Assembly (NCBI GenBank): GCA_038212215.1
Contig: JBBQUT010000048.1
Location: forward strand, 1 to 25,845
Origin: JALZAI01 sp038212215
GTDB taxonomy: Bacteria > Actinomycetota > Actinomycetes > Mycobacteriales > Jatrophihabitantaceae
DNA: 25,845 bases
Direction: 5' to 3'
The position numbers and the translations under genes were made by a program. Below the pieces are notes generated by a model that did not search any database, was not told the DNA's origin, and worked only from the letters and a program-made list of their open reading frames with translations. Below, in pieces: positions 15,790-23,080 of the stretch. How positions within the stretch are numbered: the first letter of the stretch is position 1; each line of letters starts with the position of its first letter.

Positions 15790-16569
15790 ATGAGCGGCGC
15801 AACCGCGACGAGGTACACCCTCGGCGACACGCTGCGCTTCGTCCTGCGCGCGATCGGGCAGACGCTGATCACTGCAGGTGTGGTCGTGTTGCTGTTCGTG
15901 GTCTATGAGGTGTACGTCACCAACTACTTCGCGCGGGAGGCTCAGACCAAGGTCAAGCACGCCCTGGCCAAGGAGTGGACTCAGGGCAAGGATCCGCTGT
16001 TGCCGCTTCCCGACGGATCGTTGCCGAAACTGGCGACGGGCAATGGTATTGCCAACCTCTACATCCCCCGCCTCGGACGCGACTACGCCTGGACCGTCGT
16101 GCAGGGCACGTCCGACGCCGACCTGGAGAAGGGCCCGGGACACTACGCTGCGACAGCTTTACCGGGCCGGCTCGGTAACTTCGCGGTCGCAGGGCACCGG
16201 GTCGGCAAGGGCGAGCCGTTCCTGAACCTGGATCACGTCCGCGCTGCCGACGCTGTGATCGTCGAGACCGAGTCGCACTGGTACATCTACCGGGTCAAGG
16301 GGGCCCACGGGGACATCACGGCCGCAGACTCCGACGGGCTCCCGGGGCGCGAAATCGTCACGCCGAGCGACGGCTCGGTGCTGCTCGCCGTCCCTGACCA
16401 TCTGGACTCCCGTCCGAACGAGGCCTTGATGACGATGACGACGTGCCATCCGAAGTTCACCGCGGCCAAGCGGATGATCGTCTACGCGCGATTGCAGCGG
16501 GCCCTGCCGCGCGTGAGTTCGACGATGCCCGCCCAGGTCGCTGCGCTCTACAACGGGGTGAGTGGCTGA
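15790..16569 (+). CDS. Class E sortase
   Basis: The 259-residue protein has a short cytoplasmic N-terminus, one membrane anchor (about 25-46) and an extracellular sortase beta-barrel. Catalytic residues are H136 in AVAGHRV and C219 in MTMTTCHPKF, with the Arg in KRMIVYAR completing the triad. Sortases attach surface proteins to the cell wall or to pili; class E enzymes of high-GC actinobacteria prefer LAXTG-type signals. No sorting-signal substrate is encoded in this window. The ATG at 15790 is preceded by GAGGGGAG. The stop TGA shares one base with the next ORF's ATG. Confidence 0.93.
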   Translation: MSGATATRYTLGDTLRFVLRAIGQTLITAGVVVLLFVVYEVYVTNYFAREAQTKVKHALAKEWTQGKDPLLPLPDGSLPKLATGNGIANLYIPRLGRDYAWTVVQGTSDADLEKGPGHYAATALPGRLGNFAVAGHRVGKGEPFLNLDHVRAADAVIVETESHWYIYRVKGAHGDITAADSDGLPGREIVTPSDGSVLLAVPDHLDSRPNEALMTMTTCHPKFTAAKRMIVYARLQRALPRVSSTMPAQVAALYNGVSG

Positions 16570-16745
16570 TGTACACCTGGATCTGGCGACGGCTGCCGGG
16601 CACGCTCGCCGTGAAGCTGTTCGAGACGACCCTGCTGGTTGTGCTCATCGTGGCGCTGCTGTTCTTCGTCGTCTTCCCGTGGATCGAGCCCCATTTACCC
16701 ATCAGCCAGGTCACCGTGCCCGGCCAGCCTTCTGGACACCAATGA
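16569..16745 (+). CDS. 58-residue single-pass membrane microprotein
   Basis: The short protein begins MYTWIWRRLPGTLAVKLFE, continues with a strongly hydrophobic helix (about 21-42) and ends in a Pro/Gln-rich tail. It starts in a TGATG overlap with the sortase stop and ends in an ATGA overlap with trpG, so it is probably translated by coupling. I believe similar small hydrophobic ORFs occur at this spot in other actinobacteria, but cannot confirm without a search. The function is unknown; it might assist the sortase or DUF881 protein in the membrane. Confidence 0.8.
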   Translation: MYTWIWRRLPGTLAVKLFETTLLVVLIVALLFFVVFPWIEPHLPISQVTVPGQPSGHQ

Positions 16746-17398
16746 CACGCATACTGGTGCTCGACAACTACGACAGCTTCGTCTACAACCTCGTCCAATA
16801 TCTGGGGCAGTTCGGTGCCGAGGTGCTGGTGCGCCGCAACGACGCGGTGTCGCCGAACGAACTCGACGACCTCGCGGTGGACGGGGTATTGCTCTCCCCA
16901 GGGCCGGGTGACCCCCACGACGCCGGCGCCTCGATGGCGTTCGTGGGCGAGTGCGCGGCGCGACGGTTGCCGCTGTTCGGGGTATGTCTCGGGCATCAGG
17001 CCATCGGCGCGGTGTTCGGCTCGCCGATCGTCCGTGCGCCGGAGTTGCTGCATGGCAAGACCAGCGAGGTCGTGCACGACGGCACCGGTGTGCTGGCCGG
17101 GCTCCCGTCGCCGTTCGTGGCCACGCGCTACCACTCGCTCGCGGTCACCGAGAGCGCGCTGCCGGCCGAGATCGTCGTCACCGGCCGCACGCCATCCGGT
17201 GTGGTGATGGCGATGCGGCATACTTCGCTTCCGATCGAAGGGGTGCAGTTCCACCCCGAGTCGGTGCTCACCCAGGGTGGCCACCGGATGGTTGCGAACT
17301 GGCTCATCCGCTGCGGGGCGCTGGTCGACGCCCAGCGCGTCGACGCGCTCGGCGCCGAGGTCGAGGCGATGCGCGCGGGCGCGTTCAGCGGGCTGTAG
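16742..17398 (+). CDS. trpG: Anthranilate/aminodeoxychorismate synthase glutamine amidotransferase subunit
   Basis: The 218-residue protein is a class I glutamine amidotransferase. It opens ILVLDNYDSFVYNLVQYL, contains LSPGPGDP, and has the triad C82 (FGVCLGHQ), H171 and E173 (QFHPESVLT). It supplies ammonia from glutamine to a chorismate-binding partner (TrpE for tryptophan or PabB for folate); the same subunit often serves both. It corresponds by position to mycobacterial trpG (Rv0013). The ATG at 16742 overlaps the preceding stop (ATGA). In mycobacteria the convergent neighbour is pknB, whereas here it is a DNA-repair-type gene. Confidence 0.93.
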   Translation: MTRILVLDNYDSFVYNLVQYLGQFGAEVLVRRNDAVSPNELDDLAVDGVLLSPGPGDPHDAGASMAFVGECAARRLPLFGVCLGHQAIGAVFGSPIVRAPELLHGKTSEVVHDGTGVLAGLPSPFVATRYHSLAVTESALPAEIVVTGRTPSGVVMAMRHTSLPIEGVQFHPESVLTQGGHRMVANWLIRCGALVDAQRVDALGAEVEAMRAGAFSGL

Positions 17399-17410
17399 CG
17401 GATGCCGGGC

Positions 17411-17980
17411 TCAGCCGGTGGCGCGGGCCGCTGCCTTCTGTTCCTTCTTGAAGGCACGGACCCGTTGCAGTGAGGCTGCGTCGGTGACGTCGGCGACGGA
17501 TCGATGTGCGTCGGCGTCTCCGTAGGCGCCGGCCGCGTCACGCCAGCCGTCCGGCCGAACGCCGAACTGCTTGCCGAGCAGGGCGGTGAAGATCTTGGCC
17601 TTCTGCGCGCCGAAGCCGGGTAGCGCCCCGATCCGGGTAACCAACTCGGCGCCGCTCGTCGCGGTGCGCCAAATCGATCCCGCGTCGCCGTCGTATCGCT
17701 CGGCGACGACGCGCCCCAATTCCTGAACCCGTTTCGCCATCGCTGCGGGAAAGCGGTGCAGAGCCGGTACCTGGCGAAATAGTGCCTCGAATTCGGTTGT
17801 GTCATAGGCGGCGATCTGTGCCGCGTCCAGACGCTGAACACCCATTCGCTCGGCGAGCACGTGCGGGGACGTGAACGCCTTCTCCATCGGGATCTGCTGG
17901 TCCAGCAGCATGCCGGCCAGCAGGGCGAACGGGTCGGCGGCGAGGAGTGCGTTCGCGGCGTCGGTCGTGGCAAGGTGCAT
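17411..17980 (-). CDS. HhH-GPD family DNA base-excision repair-type protein
   Basis: The 189-residue protein has a helix-hairpin-helix at about 116-135 (IGALPGFGAQKAKIF, with the hairpin LPGFG) and the N-terminal LLDQQIPMEKAF characteristic of a short actinobacterial HhH-GPD subfamily. HhH-GPD proteins are usually DNA glycosylases, but the substrate of this subfamily is not established. No 4Fe-4S cysteines are present, as there is no Cys at all. The ATG at 17980 lies 11 bases after a TATGGT -10 (plus-strand 17992-17997), so it may have its own promoter in addition to read-through from the DUF202 gene 50 bases upstream. Confidence 0.85.
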   Translation of the reverse strand: MHLATTDAANALLAADPFALLAGMLLDQQIPMEKAFTSPHVLAERMGVQRLDAAQIAAYDTTEFEALFRQVPALHRFPAAMAKRVQELGRVVAERYDGDAGSIWRTATSGAELVTRIGALPGFGAQKAKIFTALLGKQFGVRPDGWRDAAGAYGDADAHRSVADVTDAASLQRVRAFKKEQKAAARATG

Positions 17981-18030
17981 GCGCGAATCCCACCATAGGT
18001 GTCGGGTGGACGGCGACGGGGTGCCCCCAG

Positions 18031-18405
18031 TTATTGCCGGGTCGCCAGCAGGATCGCCAGCGCGGCCACGACCGACCCGACAAGCACCGTCGACGCGATC
18101 ACCGCAGCGGCGCCGCTCGCACCGACACCGAAGCGTCCCTGCTCGATATCAGCGCTCACCCGGCGGTAGCGGATCGTCCCGTATCCCACGCCGGACGCGC
18201 CGACAGCGACCAGCAGGACACCGGCGACGACCGAGCCCACCGAGGTGCTGTTCACGAACCTCGCCACCGCGAGGCCCAGCACCATCACGTTCGCCGCGGT
18301 GCGCACCCACGCGAGATAGGTGCGCTCATTGGCCAGATGGTCGCGCGCCCTGGTCTGCTCCTGAGCGCTGGAGCGCTCGGTGCCGTTGTCGTCCTGCGGG
18401 CTCAT
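18031..18405 (-). CDS. DUF202 family membrane protein (YidH-like)
   Basis: The 124-residue protein carries the DUF202 signature RDHLANERTYLAWVRTA (about 21-37) followed by three hydrophobic helices (about 38-52, 56-76, 101-121). The function of the family is unknown. The ATG at 18405 follows the SDR stop by 7 bases, so the two are likely in one transcript. Confidence 0.88.
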   Translation of the reverse strand: MSPQDDNGTERSSAQEQTRARDHLANERTYLAWVRTAANVMVLGLAVARFVNSTSVGSVVAGVLLVAVGASGVGYGTIRYRRVSADIEQGRFGVGASGAAAVIASTVLVGSVVAALAILLATRQ

Positions 18406-18412
18406 CGCGCGC

Positions 18413-19363
18413 TCAGCCGGGGACGCCGGTCGCGTTCACGCAGAACTGCCACAACCGTCGCGCGTCGGTCGAAGAGACGCGGTGCCAGCCCAGATAGCTC
18501 GTCGGACGCGGCACCCGATCGTGCCAGAACAGCCCGCTTCGCTCGCCAGCCTGCGCTGAGGCCAACAACCAGGCGACGGTGTCGGCGCCTTGGTCGGGGG
18601 TGCGCAGGATCGGGCCGGTGACACGGCCGAAGCCGGGCAGCGATTGGGTGATGCCCGGCGTCGCGGCCCAACCCGGATGCATGCTGTGCACGGTCGTCGC
18701 GTCGTCCTCGAGTTCGGTGGCCCACAGCTCGGCCAGCACGACCTGCATCCGCTTGGTGCGCGCGTACGCGCTGGCGCCACGGTAGGTGCCGTTCGCGTAC
18801 TCACAATCGTCGACGGGCAGCGCCTGGGTGTACATGCCGCCGGAGGAGACGAACACGACGCGAGCATCGCCGTCGGCCGCCAGCGCCGTTCGTAGCAGGT
18901 GCGTGAGCAGGTGCGGCCCGAGGACGTGCGTGGCCAGCGTCAGCTCGTGCCCGTCCGCGGTCTCAGTGCGCTGCGGCGGCAAGACGCCGGCGTTGTGCAC
19001 GAGCCCGTGCAGCGGCTGATCGCCGATCGCCGCGGCGCACGCGCGGACGGACGCCGGATCGCTCAGGTCGCAGCGCTGTACGTCGAATTGCGCGTCGGGG
19101 TGTGCTGCGAGCAGCTCGACCCGGGCCGACTCGCCGCGGGCGGCGTCGCGGCAGAGCAGCTGGACGTGCGCGCCGAGCCGGGCCGCGCCGGCAGCCGCAG
19201 CTTTGCCGAGACCGGAGTTGGCGCCGGTGATCGCGACCGTTCGCCCGCGCAGGCTGGCTTCGGGCAGCTCGTCCCACCGCCGTTGTCGCGCCAGGTAGCC
19301 CAATCGCGAGTAACCGGGCACGACGGCTCGGTCGAGCAGGGTGTCGAGAAGGCCGGTGAGCAC
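18413..19363 (-). CDS. Short-chain dehydrogenase/reductase (DHRS12-like)
   Basis: The 316-residue protein is a classical Rossmann SDR. The cofactor motif TGANSGLG is at 46-53, NAG at 124-126, the catalytic Ser near 173, and the Y200-x-x-x-K204 pair in SAYARTK. The Ala-Asn-Ser form of the Gly-rich loop and the R72 after strand beta-2 (LLCRDA) hint at NADP(H). An N-terminal extension (LLDRAVVPGYSRLGYLARQRRW) fits the DHRS12-type subgroup, which supports the GTG start at 19363. No Shine-Dalgarno site is visible; TAGTCT sits 7 bases upstream, suggesting a leaderless mRNA. The substrate is unknown. Confidence 0.88.
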   Translation of the reverse strand: MLTGLLDTLLDRAVVPGYSRLGYLARQRRWDELPEASLRGRTVAITGANSGLGKAAAAGAARLGAHVQLLCRDAARGESARVELLAAHPDAQFDVQRCDLSDPASVRACAAAIGDQPLHGLVHNAGVLPPQRTETADGHELTLATHVLGPHLLTHLLRTALAADGDARVVFVSSGGMYTQALPVDDCEYANGTYRGASAYARTKRMQVVLAELWATELEDDATTVHSMHPGWAATPGITQSLPGFGRVTGPILRTPDQGADTVAWLLASAQAGERSGLFWHDRVPRPTSYLGWHRVSSTDARRLWQFCVNATGVPG

Positions 19364-19756
19364 GTGCTTGAGACTACGGAGGTGCTTGTCGTCGGCGCCG
19401 CCCTAGTCCGTGCCGGGCGGGTGCTGGCGGCGCGGCGCACCGCGCCCGCCGAGCTCGCCGGTCGCTGGGAGTTTCCGGGCGGCAAGGTGGAGGCGGGTGA
19501 ATCCGTCGCCGCCGCGCTCGTGCGTGAGTGCGCAGAAGAGCTCGGCGTGCAGGTCGCTGCGCTGGCTGAGATCGCGGCGGCCGGGGACGGGCGGATCGAA
19601 CTGCGGCTGTGGTCGGCGCACCTGCTATCCGGTGAGCCGGTTGCGCTCGCTGATCATGACGAGCTGCGCTGGCTCGCCGCGGACGAGCTCGACGCGGTGG
19701 ACTGGTTGCCGGTCGACGTCACGCTGCTTCCGGCGGTGCGCGCGCTGCTGGGGTAG
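19364..19756 (+). CDS. Nudix hydrolase (MutT-like)
   Basis: The 130-residue protein contains a perfect Nudix box, G-x5-E-x7-R-E-x2-E-E-x-G (residues 40-61, in GGKVEAGE...RECAEELGV). With ARRTAPAELAGRWEFPGGK it resembles MutT-type enzymes that hydrolyse oxidised or noncanonical dNTPs. The start is uncertain. GTG at 19364 abuts the divergent SDR start with no gap and has only weak GGTGAG upstream; GTG at 19382 would remove six residues. The frame is open far upstream, but there it is antisense to the SDR gene. It is convergent with hutU. Confidence 0.88.
   Translation: MLETTEVLVVGAALVRAGRVLAARRTAPAELAGRWEFPGGKVEAGESVAAALVRECAEELGVQVAALAEIAAAGDGRIELRLWSAHLLSGEPVALADHDELRWLAADELDAVDWLPVDVTLLPAVRALLG
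19371..19376 (-). promoter_or_regulatory. -10 element for a leaderless SDR transcript
   Basis: On the minus strand TAGTCT (TANNNT) ends 7 bases before the GTG start of the SDR gene, so the mRNA would begin at or next to the start codon. Confidence 0.45.
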
Positions 19757-19759
19757 GCG

Positions 19760-19785
19760 GGCGCACGCTGTTGGGTGAGCGCGCC
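19760..19785. terminator. Possible bidirectional hairpin between the Nudix gene and hutU
   Basis: GGCGC-AC-GCT (19760-19769) can pair with AGC-GCGCC (19778-19785) with a two-base bulge and an 8-base loop. It lies in the 42-bp gap between convergent genes. There is no T-run. Confidence 0.3.
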
Positions 19786-19798
19786 AGCGGATCCGAGG

Positions 19799-21445
19799 TC
19801 AGCCCTCGCGCATCGGCACCCGAACGTCGCGTTCCTGCGCTACCTCGCTAGCGCGCTCGTAGCCCGCGTCCACGTGCCGGATCACGCCCATGCCCGGGTC
19901 GTTGGTCAACACCCGCTCGAGCTTCTGCGTCGCTAGCTCGGTGCCGTCGGCGACGCTGACCTGCCCGGCGTGGATCGAGCGGCCCATGCCGACGCCACCG
20001 CCGTGGTGGATCGACACCCAGCTGGCGCCGCTGGCGACGTTGACCATCGCGTTGAGTAGGGGCCAGTCGGCGATCGCGTCCGAGCCGTCGGCCATCGCTT
20101 CGGTCTCGCGATAGGGCGACGCGACCGACCCGCAATCGAGATGATCGCGCCCGATGACGATCGGCGCGCTGATCTCGCCGTTGGCGACGAGTTGGTTGAA
20201 CTCCAGACCGGCCTTGTCGCGTTCGCCGTAGCCGAGCCAGCAGATCCGCGCGGGCAGGCCCTGGAATTGCACCCGATCCTGCGCCAAGCGGATCCAGCGG
20301 GCGAGCGACTCGTTCTCCGGGAACAGGTCGAGCACCGCCTGGTCGGTGCGCGCGATGTCCTTCGGGTCGCCGGAGAGCGCCGCCCACCGGAACGGTCCTT
20401 TGCCCTCGCAGAACAGCGGCCGGATGTAGGCCGGGACGAAACCGGGGAAGTCGAACGCCCGGGTCAGCCCGGCGGTCCGGGCCTCGCCGCGGATCGAGTT
20501 GCCGTAGTCGAACACCTCGGCGCCCTTGTCCTGGAAACCGACCATCGCCTCGACATGGCGGGCCATCGACGCCCTGGCCCGTCCGGTAAATTCCTCGGGC
20601 TTGTTGGCGGCATACTCGTGCCAGTCGTCGAATTCGACGCCGATCGGGAGGTAGGACAGCGGATCGTGCGCGGACGTCTGGTCGGTGACGATGTCGATCG
20701 GGGCGTCGTCGGAGAGCAGTTGCGGCACGACCGACGCGGCATTGCCGAGCAGCCCGATGCTCAACGGCTTTCGCGCGTCGCGCGCCGCGGTGGCCTGCGC
20801 CAGCGCGTCCGCGATCGAGCTCGCCTGCACGTCCAGGTAGCCGTGCTCGATGCGCCGCCGGATGCGGGAGACGTCGACGTCGATGCAGATCGCCACGCCG
20901 TCGTTCATGGTGACCGCGAGCGGTTGCGCCCCGCCCATACCGCCGAGCCCTGCGGTGAGTGTGATCGTGCCGGCCAGCGTGCCGCCGAACTTCTTCGCGG
21001 CGACGGCGGCGAACGTTTCGTAAGTGCCCTGCAGGATGCCCTGAGTGCCGATGTAAATCCACGACCCGGCCGTCATCTGCCCATACATGATGAGGCCGAG
21101 CTGTTCGAGGCGGCGGAACTCCTCCCAGTTCGCCCAGTCGCCTACCAGGTTCGAGTTCGCGATCAGCACCCTTGGCGCCCACTCGTGGGTGCGCATCACG
21201 CCGACCGGACGGCCACTCTGCACGAGCAGCGTCTCGTCCGGCTGTAACCCGGTGAGCGTGCGGATGATCGCGTGGTAACTCGGCCAGTCGCGGGCCGCCT
21301 TGCCGGTGCCGCCGTACACGACGAGCTCGTCCGGGTGCTCGGCGACGTCCGGGTCGAGGTTGTTCTGCAGCATGCGCAGAGGCGCCTCGATCTGCCAGTT
21401 CTGGGCGGTGCGGGTCGTGCCGCGCGGCGCGCGAATCTCAGGCAT
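19799..21445 (-). CDS. hutU: Urocanate hydratase
   Basis: The 548-residue protein is a full-length urocanase, which adds water to urocanate to form imidazolonepropionate, the second step of histidine degradation, using tightly bound NAD. Recognisable blocks include LVVYGGTGKAARDW, TAGSWIYIGTQGILQGTYET, GLGGMGGAQPLA (the NAD-binding glycine-rich loop), RICWLGYGERDKAG (with the conserved Cys) and the C-terminal WVSIHHGGGVGMGRSIHAG. It starts 42 bases after the hutH stop, so hutH-hutU form a minus-strand operon. The genes for the next step (hutI) and the regulator are not in the window. Confidence 0.97.
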   Translation of the reverse strand: MPEIRAPRGTTRTAQNWQIEAPLRMLQNNLDPDVAEHPDELVVYGGTGKAARDWPSYHAIIRTLTGLQPDETLLVQSGRPVGVMRTHEWAPRVLIANSNLVGDWANWEEFRRLEQLGLIMYGQMTAGSWIYIGTQGILQGTYETFAAVAAKKFGGTLAGTITLTAGLGGMGGAQPLAVTMNDGVAICIDVDVSRIRRRIEHGYLDVQASSIADALAQATAARDARKPLSIGLLGNAASVVPQLLSDDAPIDIVTDQTSAHDPLSYLPIGVEFDDWHEYAANKPEEFTGRARASMARHVEAMVGFQDKGAEVFDYGNSIRGEARTAGLTRAFDFPGFVPAYIRPLFCEGKGPFRWAALSGDPKDIARTDQAVLDLFPENESLARWIRLAQDRVQFQGLPARICWLGYGERDKAGLEFNQLVANGEISAPIVIGRDHLDCGSVASPYRETEAMADGSDAIADWPLLNAMVNVASGASWVSIHHGGGVGMGRSIHAGQVSVADGTELATQKLERVLTNDPGMGVIRHVDAGYERASEVAQERDVRVPMREG

Positions 21446-21487
21446 GGGCTACATCTTGCTCGCCTCGTCCACTGCGGGGAGAACTCC

Positions 21488-23029
21488 TCACCCCAGCCGG
21501 GACGGTATCGCAGATTCCGCTGCTGCAACCGCGGTCCCTGATCGGACGAACTCGACCGCAGCCTCGATGTCAGGCGCCAGGAATCGGTCCGCGCCGGGCG
21601 GCGGGACCGTTTCGCGCAGCGCCGCCACCACCGCGCCGGTCGCTGGGCCGGGCAGCAGCGGCGCCCGAATGTCCAACGCCCGCGCCGCGGTGAACAGCTC
21701 GATCGCCAGCACCCTGGTCAGCCCGTCCACCGACCGGCGCAGCTTGCGCGCGGCCGACCAGCCCATCGAGACGTGGTCCTCTTGCATCGCGCTCGACGGG
21801 ATGGAATCCACGCTCGCCGGCACGGCGAGGCGCTTGAGCTCGGAAACTACCGCAGCCTGCGTGTACTGCGCGATCATGTGCCCTGAATCGACCCCGGGGT
21901 CGTGGGCCAGGAACGGCGGCAGCCCGCGCGAGCGGCCGGCGTCCAGCATCCGGTCGGTGCGTCGCTCACTCATCGACGCGACGTCGGCCGCGACGATGGC
22001 CAGGAAGTCGAGCACGTACCCGACCGGCGCGCCGTGGAAGTTGCCGTTGGACTCCACCCGTCCGTCGCGAGTCACCACCGGATTGTCGATCGCGGAGCTG
22101 AGTTCGTAGCCCGCCACGGTTCGCGCATGCGCCAAGGTGTCGCGCGCCGCGCCGGCGACCTGCGGGGCGCAACGCATCGAGTACGCGTCCTGTACGTACA
22201 CGCAGTCCGGTCCGGCGTGCGAGGCCATGATCGGTGAACCCGCCAACAGCGCGCGCATGTTCGCGGCAGCGACGGCCTGCCCTGGTTGCGGACGCAGCGC
22301 CTGCAGATCGGCGGCGAACACCGCCGACGTGCCCAGCATCGCCTCGACGCTCATCGCGGCGCTCAGGTCGACCGTTCGCAGCAATAGGTCGAGATCAGTG
22401 CAGGCGAGCAGCAACTGGCCGAGCATGCCGTCGGTCCCGTTGATCAGGGCGAGGCCCTCCTTCTCGGCAAGGACGAGCGGGGTGATGCCGTGCTCGGCGA
22501 GAACGTCGGCCGCGGGCCGCAGCGTGCCCGCGCGGTCGCGCACCGGTCCCTCGCCGAGCGTCGCCAACGCCACGTGCGCGAGCGGCGCGAGGTCGCCCGA
22601 ACAGCCGAGCGAGCCGTACTCGTGCACGATCGGCGTGATGTCGTTCTCCAGCAGCGCGGCGAGCGTTGCGGCGGTCGCCGCCCGCACGCCGGTCCGTCCG
22701 GTCGCGAGCGTCGACAGGCGCAGCAGCATCAAGGCGCGGGTGACCTCGCGCTCGACCTCCGGCCCGCTGCCAGCCGCGTGGGAGCGGATCAGGGAGTGTT
22801 GCAGCAGTTCGCGCTGCGCGGTGGGAATGTGTTTGGTGGCGAGAGCCCCGAATCCGGTAGAGATGCCGTAGTGCGGTTCGACATCGCTGGCGTGCGCGTC
22901 GACGATCGAGCGGGACGTGGCAATCGCTTGCAGCGCTTGTGCCGAGAGCTCGACGCCCGCGCCGTGACGTGCGACGGCGATGACCTCGGCCTCGGTGAGT
23001 GGACCTACGCCTACCGTGATGCGTTGCAT
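21488..23029 (-). CDS. hutH: Histidine ammonia-lyase
   Basis: The 513-residue enzyme deaminates L-histidine to urocanate. The electrophilic MIO cofactor forms from a tripeptide that here is C143-S144-G145 (GSLGCSGDLAPLAH) rather than the textbook Ala-Ser-Gly; a CSG form is, to my knowledge, also found in Streptomyces enzymes. The active-site loop YGISTGFG (Y54) and QEDHVSMG near the C-terminus support HAL. The start is the ATG at 23029; a GTG at 23038 is possible, and neither has a strong SD. It lies divergent from the quinone-oxidoreductase gene with about 50 bp between them, too short for a large regulatory region. Confidence 0.96.
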   Translation of the reverse strand: MQRITVGVGPLTEAEVIAVARHGAGVELSAQALQAIATSRSIVDAHASDVEPHYGISTGFGALATKHIPTAQRELLQHSLIRSHAAGSGPEVEREVTRALMLLRLSTLATGRTGVRAATAATLAALLENDITPIVHEYGSLGCSGDLAPLAHVALATLGEGPVRDRAGTLRPAADVLAEHGITPLVLAEKEGLALINGTDGMLGQLLLACTDLDLLLRTVDLSAAMSVEAMLGTSAVFAADLQALRPQPGQAVAAANMRALLAGSPIMASHAGPDCVYVQDAYSMRCAPQVAGAARDTLAHARTVAGYELSSAIDNPVVTRDGRVESNGNFHGAPVGYVLDFLAIVAADVASMSERRTDRMLDAGRSRGLPPFLAHDPGVDSGHMIAQYTQAAVVSELKRLAVPASVDSIPSSAMQEDHVSMGWSAARKLRRSVDGLTRVLAIELFTAARALDIRAPLLPGPATGAVVAALRETVPPPGADRFLAPDIEAAVEFVRSGTAVAAAESAIPSRLG

Positions 23030-23068
23030 GGCAGTCACTCTGGTGGACGGCAGGGTCCGGGCGCCAGC

Positions 23069-23074
23069 TACGGT
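23069..23074 (+). promoter_or_regulatory. -10 element for a leaderless MDR oxidoreductase transcript
   Basis: TACGGT (TANNNT) is placed so that the expected transcription start coincides with the A of the ATG at 23081. No SD is present, so the mRNA is probably leaderless. Confidence 0.5.
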
Positions 23075-23080
23075 CTGGCA

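Noticed and set aside
20141..21247. 368-residue plus-strand frame opposite hutU
   Set aside because: hutU is unmistakable; the plus-strand frame is Arg/Asp/Val-rich shadow sequence.
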